NCBI GenBank assembly: GCA_027475525.1
Contig: JAMWFC010000009.1
Location: forward strand, 2,274,187-2,338,186
Reading direction: 5' to 3'
Length of the DNA: 64,000 nucleotides
DNA from: Macrolepiota albuminosa
Taxonomy: Eukaryota > Basidiomycota > Agaricomycetes > Agaricales > Agaricaceae
The notes beneath the pieces were generated by a model. The model ran no database searches. It saw nothing but the letters and a program-made list of their open reading frames with translations, and was not told where the DNA came from. Shown piece after piece: positions 30,355 to 42,342 of this stretch (within the stretch, counting starts at the first letter, position 1; every line of letters starts with the position of its first letter). Both the position numbers and the translations under genes were made by a program.

Positions 30355-31065
30355 ATTCCAGGGTTTGACCGGTATGGGTAGTGAATGAAGCTTTTCCGGT
30401 GGCTTCAAAGTCGATACTTTTGACTGTTGACATAGCTCGCATGTCGAGCAAAATTGGCTCATCTCTTTGGCCATTTGCGGCCACCAGTACCAGCGTCGCA
30501 CATAGTCCAGCATTTTCTGAGTTCCGAAGTGGCCCACTACTCTATGGGCCTGGTCCAGGATAGTTGTAATCAACGACCTCTCCTGGGGAATGCAGATGAC
30601 TTTGGACCCTGTGGGTCTGGTAAGGTAGACGAGCTGCTGCTCCACCTTGAAGCACGGATGCGCTTGGATATTGTTCAGAATCTCTACAAAGAGATTATCA
30701 TCCTTGTATCCTTGCTGGATACGTGTGCGGAATTGCGCATTGCCTATGTCGGCCGGTGCAGGTGTATGGTCCTGTGACTCCAGCGCTTGCTGGAGCGTTA
30801 TACCAGTACCTCCCGTCGGCACCCCTTGCCTTGTCTCTTCACTGGGCTGAGAGGCCTCATGATCCACTAGCACCTGGGCTTCGATATCGTGAGTCTCTCG
30901 CTGTTCGTGCAGTCACTTACTGCGATGTGTTTCCTGCGCTCGCATGGCGTGTAACTCGACCCTATGTTCCCTGATTTCATGGAATCGATGCAGAGGCAAA
31001 TCCTCGCCCTCTGGGTCAATACGTTTGTCCGCCTGGACATAGTCATGCGCGTCATGGACGTCATC

Positions 31066-33240
31066 TCAAGTATCACTCTCGAAATATTGAGACAGGCAAT
31101 CCGCCACTTTGTTCAATTCACCTTTTACATAGGTGATGTCGAACTGGTACCACGACATGTAGTCAATCCAGCGACGTTGTCGCGGAGACAGGTGCACCTG
31201 AGTCTTGAAGAACTCTAGTGCTTTGTGATCCGTGATAATATGGATCTTATATCCCATCAGTTTATCCTCCCACTTTAGGAGGGCTTCCAGGATGGCGAGT
31301 GTTTCTAACTCATGCACAGCATAATTCTGCTGAGCAGCAGTGAATTTACGGGACATAAATCCTGCTGGTCGGCAAGTCTGCCACGTTTTACCCTGGCCAA
31401 ACATGGCCCCAACCCCAGTCTTCGACGCATCGCAAATGAGCCAGATGGGCTCATCTGCCACGTTTTACCCTGGCCAAACATGGCCCCAACCCCAGTCTTC
31501 GACGCATCGCAAATGAGCCAGATGGGCTCATTGATGTGTGGGTCAATTGGCCGGATGACTGGTGTTTTCGTGCATATGCGCTTAATCATCTCAAAACACC
31601 GCTGATGCAGTGGTCTCCAATGAAACGGTGACCCATTCTGGGTCATGGCCATAAGTGGCCTGGTGTATGCAGTAATGTCTGGCAAGAAGTTGCCAATATA
31701 GTTCACCAGTCCGACAAATTGTTGGATATCATTATATGTGTGTGGAGTACGCCACTCTCAGATTCGGTTGAGCTTATCTGTATCCGGATGAATGCCCTTC
31801 TCGTCAATGACATGACCGAGACAATCTATACTCATTGCATACAACTCGCACTTCTTCCATTTGAGATAGAGGCTGGCCTTCCGTAGTCGTTCAAATACGA
31901 CTCGTAGGTGCTGCTCATGCTCCTCAATGGAGTCAGAAAATATGAATATATCGTCTAAATAGACGTGCATAAACTTCCCAATTACATCTCGGAAGATTGA
32001 GGTCATTAACCTCTGAAATGTCGCCGGTGCATTACAATCACCAATCTGCATGATGTTACTCACGAACGTCCCCATCAGGGACAAGAACAGTGTCTTCGGT
32101 ATATCCTCTTCGCGGATGCAAACCTGTTCATACGCATCTGTGAGGTCGATTTTTGACCGATACTTCGCTGTCGCGACATCTTCTTGTATCACTTCCTGAT
32201 CTGGAAGAGGTGTTACATCCTTGACGGTATTATCATTGCACTGTTGCGCATCCAATGCAGTCCATAATGTTCCATCCTTCTTGGGAATACAAAGCAATGG
32301 TGCAGCTTGCACCGCTAGTCGTGGTTCCCACCACTTTGCATTTATGTATCTATTCGTCTTTTCACGAAGTTGATCCTGTAGTGCTCACGGGCAGCAAGGC
32401 AAATGATATTTGTACTGCTTGTTATCGTCAATGAGGTTGATCTCATGATTAACCTCCCACCACAGAGGAAGCTCTTCCTTTGTTCCATTGATGATATCAG
32501 CAAACTCCAGTTGCCATTGCTGGCGCAATCAAGGAATATCCTCCTCTGTAAGGCTCACAGCCTTACCTTTTCCTTTGGCTACGCGTGCTATACGCGGTTG
32601 AACCTTTGGTTCAAATCGCTCCTGTAAGGCACATACGTGCTCCTCTGTGAGATCTCCTGGATTCAACCTTACAACTGGTTGTTTCCTTGTTGTATTTGCC
32701 GACGACTGCACGCTTCTCGCTTTCAGCAAGAGTCCGTCAAATACAATATCTGATGTTTTGGAAATCTCGTCCTCTCGTGCATGACGGTACACTTCTCCTG
32801 TCTGGTTGCCTGCACCCTTCCCATAGCCTGCGTCACCATTGACGCTACCAACTCATCCCACTCTCGTGGCATTCGTGGATCATACGCCCATTGCACTTCT
32901 GGCCAAGGCACTGGTCGACCCATTAGCGACCTAGTGCTACCCACAGTTCCCATCGTACTGTATACCTCGTCCTTGACAAGATCCTCAACCTTCACTTGAG
33001 AGCTAGTCGGCTGGCATTCCAGCGACTCTACCACGCGTTTACTACGCTCATTCTTGCACTGCACAGCCTGTTTAGGCTTTCCATTGGTACACCAAGTCAC
33101 ATCCGGGTGCTTCCCCTTCTTCAGAGTTCCTTGAAACTCTTCCTCAGACATCAGTATAGCCAGTGAGTCTGCCGGCAGGCTTTTTGGTGGGGCCTGTTCA
33201 TCCTCCACCTCCTGTACAGTTGCTCTCCTGCGACCATCTA
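31066..33240 (-). pseudogene. pol: Gypsy reverse transcriptase and RNase H (copy 2)
   Basis: RT motifs are LLCIPKKDGTLW, KIDLTDAYEQV (first catalytic Asp), QIGDCNAPATFQRL and YLDDIFIFS (31758-32312). RNase H has CDASKTGVG near 31440-31510 and TDHKALEFF near 31220. The RT palm is complete, so copy 2 shows the roughly 559 bp deleted from copy 1 (32071-32629). Defects: TGA after EEDIP (near 32527), TGA in NRI-stop-EW (31758-31760, shared with copy 1), and the 77-bp duplication at 31377. Confidence 0.9.
31377..31530. repeat. 77-bp tandem duplication at the RT/RNase H boundary (copy 2)
   Basis: Units 31377-31453 and 31454-31530 lie at the same place in the element as 5711-5864 in copy 1. Confidence 0.9.
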
Positions 33241-33306
33241 GTCAGTTGCGTTCATCACGCCGCTTCTCAGTTGCGCGATAGCGCCTCAAACAACCATCTG
33301 TATTGT

Positions 33307-33460
33307 TCAACACCACTTTCTCCGCCTTCAAAGGCATACCATTCACAACAACCATGTCGTTCACGAAATCCAGCGACACCTTGTCAACACCACTTTCTCC
33401 GCCTTCAAAGGCATACCATTCACAACAACCATGTCGTTCACGAAATCCAGCGACACCTTG
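33307..33460. repeat. Exact 77-bp tandem duplication in protease (copy 2)
   Basis: Units 33307-33383 and 33384-33460 are identical. Absent from copy 1. Confidence 0.9.
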
Positions 33461-36410
33461 TTCTTACGCATGAACGGCGTACCAATAATCATGTCGTAGC
33501 AATCAACATTTGCTATATCCACGTATTCTTTTGTCGACGTTCCTGACGTCTTTATTCTCACCTCCGCGCCAAACTGCACCATAGCGCGACTCCCCACAGT
33601 CCCCAGCTGGAGCATCAATGGCTCCTCCAGTTCATGAACATGAATCGCATTGACGTGAGCAAACTGGGGCGTAATGCCCGTAGTGGTACTCCCAGAGTCC
33701 CACAATGTCCATGCCGGATGTCCATTGACATCAACATACATGACCAGGCACTCCTTCTCTTCGGGAGTATAGCGTGGCCGCTGCAACTTATTAGTTGCCT
33801 TCTGCAGGGTAACGCGTCTCATTTGGATGCGCTGATCTCCACGGCACTCCGTCAGTGCAAACAGGTGTTCCTCCTCGTCATCACGAGCATAGTAGTTGCT
33901 GTTGTACACATCCACTGCAACGTATTCGTCGCCATCAATCTGGACACTCTCGGCGTCATCCACTTCCGACCTGTCAGCCTCTACCTGCGGTTCTTCCTCC
34001 GCTTCCTCAATGATCTCGTCGTCCTCGTCGTCACTGATGACATCGCTAGGTGCTGCAGCCGTATGGGCCGCTCGGATGTGTGCCTTAGGAGGGGCGGGAC
34101 ACTCCTTAGCGAAATGCCCGCTCCTGCCACAGTTGTAGCATGCGGAGGGGTCCCCGGCAGGCCTTCTCTGGGCCGCTCCTGAAACCCCAGCAGTTTTGCC
34201 CGCTATACGCGGTACAGGCACCACCACTCCTCTTGGTGCTACTTGATTCTGACCTGAAAAGGGTTGACTATCCTTTGCTGGCAATTGTCCAGCAGGCTTT
34301 GATCGAGGCCGTTGGCCTCCAGGGATTGTCTTATCAACAACAAATCGCGGATTGCGATTGTTCTCCATATCTGTCCGTTTGGCCAGGAAGGTTCCCACCT
34401 TCACTGCCTGACGGTTCACTGTTCCTCGGCGTGAACTACGCTGCTCATAATGGTTTGCAGTCCGTGTCAACTGCTCATAATGGATGGCATACACCAAGAA
34501 TTCGGTCACAGTATTGACCTCCAGAGACAAATTATCATCGCCTATCAACGCTCTCCTCATGTCTGCGGGTATTCCGTCCAGGAATGTTTTGCGGATAGTG
34601 TATTCGTCTGGATAGACGGCCATATTCTGTGCATGACCCACCAGGTCATCATAAAAGGTCTGGATGCCAGTCTTAGCGTCATACACCGCCTTTCTAAAGG
34701 CATCACGAGCTTCCTGCATTGTAGCAGCATTGACGAAATGATTGTACAGTCCTATCAGGACTGCTTTAAACGTCCAATGCGACTTGTTGTGATTAATGTG
34801 GAGAACATGGCGACGGAACCAATTCCGAGCCTCTCCCTCCATAAATTCGTGTAGCACGAATATCCTCTCCTGGTCCATGTCGTCTCCACCATAGCAGCAG
34901 GCTGCGAGGTGGTAGCACATGTCCATGGCCCAGTCCTCCAGTTGAGAGAACCTATGTCCTCCAGCGTACGCATGTATGTGCTTACCATCGGATTTACGGG
35001 GACTTACCCCAGCAGGGAACTTAAATCTGACTCCAAGGGAGTCATCCACCAGACAAGTGAGGCGGTCATGCATATGATCCATATGGATCCTGACCGCTTC
35101 ATTCATTCCTGGCATAGTTTCACGCAATTCATGAGGTGCGGGCATTGAAAATGCCCGAGGACTGCAAAACAGGTGTTCATTGGCCGTTTGTTCTGGCCAT
35201 GGGGTGGGCTGTTGCCCTACTTGTGGCTCTGCTGGTTCTCCACCAGCCTCCCTGCCACTATCACAACGATTATTATTGTCTCGATTGTTATTTCTGCGAT
35301 CACGACCTCCACCGTCGTTATTGCAACGACTTGGCTCCCTCCATTTGTAGTGACCACTACTATCATCACTACCACCCAGATCTCTGTCCGGTTCAGCAGT
35401 CCGAGCCGCAAATTGTCGCCGCATGTCATTGACAGGCGTTACACCCTCACGCCCTTCAAAGACTACCCCCTGGTCGTCAATTAACGACTCACCATGATCA
35501 CGCAAGTCCTGGTTGCATATTCTCTGGTAATTGACACGTTCATTCCAGTTGTCCACTAGGTGGACGCGTCGCACTACGCGTCATGGTCGCATTCGCTCCT
35601 CAAGAATGTGGACTCCGTCCACCTCTTCCTTGATTGTAACTTGCTTACGAGGTGTCTTAACCTCCTGCACTGCAAGTAGTGCCTCTGGCTCTGCCGGAGT
35701 CGTCGTTACAGTCTCCACCTCAGACAATGCCTGCTGAGGCACTCTGCTAACAATGCGTTGACGGTTTGCAGCATTCTGACGCCGAACGTAGTCTTGCTGA
35801 GACTCATTAGCCTGATGAGGCGCATTGAGCAATTCCATCGCATCCACGATTAATGGCGCTCATCTGCGCACACTCATCTCACATTCCACTGAGTCGGCTG
35901 GAGTAGCCGTTGAGACTGCTGACCCTCGCACTGCTTTGCGCTTAAGGTATTCCACCACTTCGAGTTCGAAGATGCACACAAACACTTCGATATATTCATT
36001 TGAATCTGCATGGGGTACATCATGGCTCCTAGCAGCCAGCAACTGTAAGTACTTCACTACATAAAGCTGAAGACGCTTTCACGTCGATTTCTTCACGACC
36101 GACGGATATCGGTCCAACACCAGCTGTAGCTGGATAGACAAGGTCGAATGCGACCTTTTGCTTTCCTCATCATCTGAGGACTCCAACTCAGACTCTAAGT
36201 CCATAACTCTCCTGAGGCCGTCATGCCTCACTTGCGGCTGTTTGCCGGCCCATATTTGCAACTCTGGAATTCCAGGCGCTGGAGACGCCTTTTCCAACCG
36301 TACGACATTGTCGTCCTCCCTACTGACCACTATTGCTGGTCCTTGCTTCTGTCCTTGTGTCGTCAATGATGACGGTCCCGGTTCTGTGGCAGCATTGGCC
36401 ACATATTCCA

Positions 36411-36564
36411 AATGCCGTTCCGTAGGTGCAGTCCAGAATGGGGTGCTATGCGCAAACGCGCTGCCTTGTACCATTTCCGAGTACTGGAATGCCGTTCCGT
36501 AGGTGCAGTCCAGAATGGGGTGCTATGCGCAAACGCGCTGCCTTGTACCATTTCCGAGTACTGG
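36411..36564. repeat. Exact 77-bp tandem duplication in gag (copy 2)
   Basis: Units 36411-36487 and 36488-36564 are identical. Absent from copy 1. Confidence 0.9.
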
Positions 36565-37007
36565 GTAATGTCCGGTTGACCCTCAGAGGGAGCTGAAGAG
36601 CTCTCGGGCAATACCGGATACATCAGTGAAGGCATTTGGCTCGCTGGCAGCGACACTCCTGAGACCGCGGATCTATCTCCTGGTTTTCCACCAGGTCGTA
36701 CAATGGACATCATCCGTGATACAGATAGCCCACCAGGCATTCCAAAGCTCGCGCTGACATCGTGAGGGGTCTTTTCATCCTGCTTTGGCGGGGGTTGGTA
36801 TGCTGACGCTGATTGCGTCTTCACAGCTTGAAGCACAGGTAAGTCACCTGCGTCTGCAGCTGAGAACAGAGGATCCAGATCAAGAGAGCCAGTCATGGAA
36901 GCACGTTTTCAACGTGATGCCAACAGAGAATCGAGAGGTTTTGATGAGAGTTGCCTAGTCAGTAACAAGCCTAGAGTCTAAAGCCGATAGCAGAAGATTT
37001 AAAAAAA

Positions 37008-37328
37008 TGTAACCGGAGTTACGGGTTAGAACTATCTTGTGTGTATCATACAAGTGCTAAATCAGACTGCAGTATCGGATTGACTAGTACTTAGAGTGAA
37101 AACAAGATGTTATCTTAGGTAATACTCTACTAAATGATTATAGTGTCATTGACGCTAAGAACACGGATGAGGGTTAGAACTATCTTGTGTGTATCACACA
37201 AGTGCTAAATCAGACCACAGTATCGGATTGACTAGTACTTAGAGTGAAAACAAGTTGTTATCTTACATAATACTCTACTAAATGATTATAGCGTCGTTGA
37301 CGCTAAGAACATGGATGATTCCATTACA
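37008..37328 (-). repeat. 5' LTR of gypsy copy 2 with internal duplication
   Basis: 321 bp instead of 174. A 148-bp part of the LTR is repeated in tandem (starts 37023 and 37171). The two units differ at several bases, so the duplication predates assembly. The outer end is followed by the target copy AACTG. Confidence 0.85.
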
Positions 37329-38070
37329 AACTGATGTCAGTGGTGATCCAGGAGGTACAAGGCAACTCACCAGTCCATTACTAACACACCAGACATGAGT
37401 GGGCAACCCCTGGGGCCTCTCTAGGGCCTGCTCAAACACCTCCTGTATCACACCCTCTTTTGCAATAACATCATCAGAACTTTAGTGCTTACAGTTTGCT
37501 AAATAGTGTCAGAAGCACTAACTTCTAGCACCTTGCAATATATTATTGTCTCAAGCACACTGGAACCCTGCTAGAATTTCTCATATTTTAAACATGCCAA
37601 TGCTAAGACACTGTTTCAGTGCATAGCACCTAGTATATCCAATCACAGCTCATATCATCAATAATATTGTAGTGTTTATCATACTACTGCTGCCAGAGGT
37701 AAGGAATATCTTCTTTTGTGAGCAATAGAGACATTGCTCTCCATTTCTCTTTATGCTCTCATGAGATTAGATGATTCTTGTTTGCAGCTTGGCCAGACTT
37801 GGTCTGTCCATACTTTTCTTGAAAAGCTGCCAGACAAATTCTAATTTGTCTGGTACTCTGAGCTCTATTACAGACTCTACTTCTTCTCCTAGTTGCCACT
37901 GGAACTCATGCAATTTTGACATTTCCATGGAGGTTGCATTTTCTGTGCAATTCATTATAAACTATAGGCCAACTGTAATCAGCCTGCCTTACCAAGTCTA
38001 CTATGATTTGATTTCATTCCAGTGGCATTCATTGGTCAAAGCTCCCAGAGCATGTCACATAGCATAGTTT
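37329..38070 (-). pseudogene. Gag-like retroelement relic, segment 4
   Basis: Upstream continuation of segments 1-3 on the minus strand beyond gypsy copy 2. Readable pieces are EVFEQALERPQ near 37400 and EFQWQLGEEVESVIELRVPD at 37767-37955, separated by stops. Family unknown. Confidence 0.35.
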
Positions 38071-40542
38071 GACAGAGTGCAACTAGTGCCACATCACCCT
38101 CCTTCATCAAAGGAAGCCCTCTATTCTAGTTTAACATCTGTGCAGACCCCAAGCAAGCACAATCTCATGATAGTTTTAGCTTTTTTTACCAAGAGAAAAC
38201 TACACAGTATACCAGTTTAACATCTAAAGTCCAAGAATAGAACAAAGACCAGAAAAAAGCTCAGCTAGTGCTAAATTTAAGCTCCTTCACCAAGAGAGCA
38301 CTCCATCTCTCATGGCAAGATGTGCCACCTCAGAACATCAGAAATTCTCAAGTAAAGCAGACATAGGCTGCCTGTGCATATAGGCTGACAAACCCCTGTG
38401 CCTCAAAAGAACTGTGGGAAAAACACAGCATGATGATAGTTTGAAACAAAGAGTGTCCTTATTTGCAATGTTACCCAGACCATCACACAAGCCACCAAAA
38501 CCTACACAAAGAGAGTTCTATTGCACACAGGTCCAAGAGAAAGACAGTAGATAGATAGACCATCAGCCAAAACACATGATGTAGAGTACAGTGATAGGAC
38601 TCCACACAGGCTAGGCACATCAACAGCAGGCTCAGCATTGGCTCCAGACACCTTGCCATGCTCATTCTGAATTTGGCACACATGATTTATCCATTTTAGG
38701 CCTTACCCAACAGCCACACATAGCAAGCAACAGATCCAATCAGTGATAGCACTGGTGGCAGCTGGAATGACAAATGGCATCAATCAATCAGCATGTGGCA
38801 TAGCTAGCTGACAACAGCACTTATGAATTAGGAATAATGCCATTTACTCATGACAGACAGCTTGGCATTTACCCTGGCACCTGACATCTCTTGGCGCCCC
38901 TCCTTCAGTCAGATGAACAGCTTTCCTGTTTCATTTTTCATTATTTAGTTTAATGCACAATGTTTAATTATATTCCTTACAGTTCACCACTCCTTGGCAA
39001 CCCTTAAGCCAATAAGCAACAGAGAACTTATTTTACTATAAATACTTACTATTGTCACTGGCTACAAAAAGAACAAAGTACCCCGTTTATTCCTCAGTTC
39101 ACCTCATGGTTCAGATCTCTTTTGTACTGACTAAGTTCATAGTCACCAAGTGTCTGAACATCTCTAGCCTGCTTGCCACAGTTACATATATGGAACCTAT
39201 GCACCTTGCACCTATGGCAGGCAATATGTAGCTTAGTCATCACTAAGCCTCTAGTTTTCTTGCCACATCCTTTGCTGCATCTCCTTCTCCTTTAGGCACA
39301 CCTTGTCATTGGTGCACTTCCCCTATTACTGACTACTATTACCAACCTTCACCAAAACTTGCTGTTGAACTCATTTCTGACTTGTTCTCTGGGAACTGCC
39401 CAGGACTCCCTCAAAGCTTAGTGTGCCCAACACATTTTGTACTGGTCAGTAGCCATAAACTGTATCTGCTACTGATCAACTTTTGGGCATCATCAACAGT
39501 ACTAGCTCTACCCCTGCCTCTTAGCCCTGCATAGTGGCTTGCCAGCAGTAAAAATAGTGATATGTCTGCATCACTCGAGGCAGACAAGAACAGTCAATAA
39601 TCCCAATAAATACACCCTAAAACGCTGAAAACTGTAAGCAATAAAAGTCAAAAACTGTAGATTAGGGATGACACACATTGAAAACCCCCCAAAATCATAT
39701 AAAAAGACTTGTCAAAAACACCAGCAGAGCAGTAAACCAGGCAGTGAGGCAGCAGCCATCAAAGATTGATGGCACAGGAATAACTGATGAGGTGGCAGTG
39801 CTCAGCAGAGACTAGATCTAGACATAACATCTGAGATCAACATCCTGTCAAAACACTGACATCACTCAGCCTGCCACCAATCCATTGTACCATTTCCAAA
39901 TCTACTATGCAATCACAAGTTTTCCTCCTTGCCACTCACCACCATGTGCTTGAGTCAGGAAGGAGACACATGAGGGAAGAGACACCAAAACATGAGGAAT
40001 AGGAGCTGAAAATGGTGGAAAAGGCTTTAGCTGGGGAAACAGGGAGATCATAGGCACCGAACACAGGGACACACCAGTACCAGTGCCCAGCCTGAGGAAA
40101 CTTGACAAACCGGGCGTCTAGCCCTCCCAAATGCAACAATGCACCTTTAAAACATAGATATGTGCTGGTCTGTGCATGAGGGAAGAAGATATAAAAGGAG
40201 GATGGAATTGGGGGAGTCAGGCAAGCAACTCACTTGCCATGGCTCAGAGTCCCCAGGGAGTGGACATCTTAGGCCTACAAGAATCTTAATTGACTTCAGG
40301 TTAGTTATAATACTATTTGGCCTATTTTCAAGTGCACTTTTTAAGTCATTCAAAATAAATCAATTAAACTTATATCTACACTTGTACAAAGTGCGTGCGC
40401 ATGTAAACACTTGCCCCACGTACTCTGTGGAATTGAGAGAGTTGAAACATAATCAAAGTTCAGTTCAAATTCCATTTTGAACTACTTTACATAAAGTAAA
40501 CTACTCATTTCGCATCACTAGAATCCATCCATCCATCCTTGA
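38071..40542. other. No gene assigned
   Basis: Only short open stretches. On the minus strand near 39130-39260 a Cys/His-rich piece reads CHRCKVHRFHICNCGKQARD, like a zinc-binding fragment of unknown origin. A TATA-like gatataaaagg lies near 40188, with no gene after it. A TGGCGCCCC motif at 38892-38900 resembles a tRNA primer site, but no LTR adjoins it. Confidence 0.4.
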
Positions 40543-40960
40543 CGCTCTTTGTTAGAAGCGTCCTACTAATCAATGTGACAGTTCACACGTAGCCAAGTTT
40601 ATCGATTTAGGGCGCGTATCATGGAAGGTCTGAGCACTTCATACTCTCCAGGTTCTTTCATGACTGAATTTGTCATCCTGGAGACATACCCGATTTTGTA
40701 TCTCTGTGTCTCAACATTCGTCAATCTTTGCCGTTGTCTTGCACTTGCATACACCCTAAGTAAGAAAGCAAAAAGGTTAGAGTGGTACGTAGTATATTCC
40801 CTGAAAATGACACAAGGTCAATGTTTCACAGTGCAGAGTCAATAAAACAAGGCGGGTCCTCAGACCAGTATTTCTTGCTCGTATCAAAGGCAGTGCCGAA
40901 CGGGTGATGAAAATACACGATGATCAAGGCTATCCGCAACTGACTTAAAAAAGGTACAGA
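40543..40960 (+). pseudogene. Rearranged duplicate of a DUF6534 exon
   Basis: 40543-40845 is a direct, diverged copy of 50079-50355, including the exon reading FVILETYPILYLCVSTFV and LALAYTLSKKAKR (40621-40845). Directly after it, 40849-40960 is an inverted copy of about 48856-49030. The two source segments flank the DUF6534 gene, so this is a chimeric copy made of its downstream exon and its inverted upstream region. No other exons are seen nearby. Confidence 0.7.
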
Positions 40961-42111
40961 TCTGTCTAGATAACCAGTGGAGTGAGATGAAACATAAAAT
41001 ATTCCACGAGGGACACCTGCCTCACCAATTATGTTGATAATATATCGAAGTGGACTGCTGGAGCTGATGGAGGTAGGTAAAACAAACGATTGTCAACTTA
41101 CAACGAGACGAAGTTGAGTATCATGTATTCAATCTCTTAACGTGTTTGGAGATATTAGACTTAGCAGGAACCTATTCAAAAGGGTAATATGATGTACCGG
41201 AAGGCGACAGGAGGTAGTATTACCGAAGCAGTGTCATTTGTGATGGGATCAACTTTGCAAATTCTGAGATCATATGGTAGATCTGTCAAGATTCGACTTG
41301 TAAACAAATCAGAAAACCAACAATAACCAAGTTAGAGTTATCTATCGAATACATTGGGCTTTTATACTCTTTCTTCCAATACTCATATGTGAATGGAAAT
41401 TGTCCTTGTGATAGCTAAAGGAGTTTAATCGTCATAGAACGTCATAGTCTAAAGGAGAACTAAAGGAGAACTGATACTTCGTGAAACTAGGAGGTAGAAT
41501 GGGGTAAAATAGGGAAAGATATGTAAAACATAAAAAATAAAAAGTAAGTAAATATATCAAAAATATCTGATCATGACAAGATCTCGGAACATTTCTGGCC
41601 CCAAGCTAATCCATAAGCGCATTAGAGTGTATTTGCAACACCTATGTGACTGGAACTGGAAGTCAGTTGAACTGGAATTAGGCACAAATGGACAGATTGA
41701 TTGACAATTTACAATCCCTTTCAAGCTACCTGACGTTGTTACCGTTGTCCTCCAGGGTCAGGTCTGTTTTAGGAAGGTGAAATCAGGAATTGATTAGATC
41801 ATCTCGTGTGTTCAAGGTCCTGGCACCGCGTGACAGTGTACAGTGTTTACTATACGTTAGAAATGATAGGTCAGTCAGTCACACTATGTAGCGTCTTGAC
41901 ACAATATCAACAACTGATAGTCATAACAGTTGTGAAGTGGCAGCATATGTACACTGCTTTTCAGGGATCAACTCTGAAGACTTTTTGACTGATCATTCAT
42001 TTGACCTGGAAGGTGATACCTTATACTACATCATCTAGGCTGTATCAGGATCCGACGTAAACTTTGCTAATAAACTTGTAATTGACATTTGCTGCACACT
42101 GCCTGATATGT
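40961..42111. other. No gene seen
   Basis: Moderately AT-rich sequence without convincing open frames, introns or LTR ends. Confidence 0.5.
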
Positions 42112-42234
42112 TGTTGGAATTACGTCACTTGACCACCACACATACACCAAGTAACCGGCCACTGTTGAACTCGTCACACTAATCACACATGCTTTGTCTG
42201 GCCGCCAGGGCCAAAGAGCATTGTTCATATTTTG

Positions 42235-42240
42235 TATAAA
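42235..42240 (+). promoter_or_regulatory. TATA box of the copia LTR
   Basis: TATAAA, 32 bp upstream of 42267, where the tandemly repeated unit begins (AGTCG). This is the expected place for the transcription start (R boundary). Confidence 0.65.
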
Positions 42241-42289
42241 GGACTCACCACGTAGACAGCACCCTCAGTCGATTATAGAAAGACTGAGG

Positions 42290-42342
42290 GTGAGTACCTA
42301 TAAAACATCTAAACTATTACTTACGACTCACTGTACACTTAG
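42290..42342 (+). other. Candidate 53-bp leader intron
   Basis: GTGAGTACC...CACTTAG with branch-like CTAAAC and ACTCAC. The 3' LTR (junction 47503/47504) and the tandem copy inside this LTR (junction 42405/42406) have the flanking sequences joined exactly without it. Confidence 0.65.

Larger units (their letters stand above)
29109..31065 (-). pseudogene. pol: Gypsy integrase with chromodomain (copy 2)
   Basis: HHCC module near 30420-30540, core triad MDFIG, SDRDAKF and QTEHANRN present, then GPYKVLEMEPSTSNYVLEL and the chromodomain HRWTKGSLEFKVRW ... GDTTWEP near 29200-29280. Integrase core and chromodomain are in one frame here, showing what copy 1 lost by deletion. Tandem duplications at 30042 and 30201 split the frame between HHCC and core. 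Two CGA-to-TGA stops lie in the N-terminal linker (near 30914 and 31066). Confidence 0.9.
33241..36896 (-). pseudogene. gag: Gypsy gag and aspartic protease (copy 2)
   Basis: The start ATG is at 36896 and the frame ends at the TGA next to 33240 (context TGA CTA, as in copy 1). The longest open part is 33361-35574 (737 codons), covering capsid (YHLAACCYGGDDMDQERIFV), zinc knuckle CYNCGRSGHFAKEC and protease (WTLWDSGSTTTGITPQF, MIIGTPFMRKNKV) in one frame, so gag and protease were one polyprotein. Breaks: TGA after KKST (shared with copy 1), two CGA-to-TGA changes (near 35577 and 35859), and the 77-bp duplications at 33307 and 36411. Confidence 0.88.
25407..37328 (-). mobile_element. Ty3/gypsy chromodomain LTR retrotransposon, copy 2
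   Basis: Same family as copy 1 but inverted. It is flanked by the perfect duplication AACTG (25402-25406 and 37329-37333). Gene order on the minus strand is gag-protease, RT-RNase H, integrase-chromodomain, ORF3. RT is complete in outline, unlike copy 1. The 5' LTR carries a 148-bp partial duplication and the 3' LTR is broken by foreign sequence and a 100-N gap. Five 77-bp duplications break reading frames. Private stops are nearly all TGA. Confidence 0.95.

Noticed and set aside
38881..38905. Primer-binding site TGGCGCC after an LTR end CTGACA
   Set aside because: No matching LTR start or internal retroelement genes were found around it.
40188..40240. Promoter of a host gene (TATA-like box)
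   Set aside because: No open frame or splice structure follows it.
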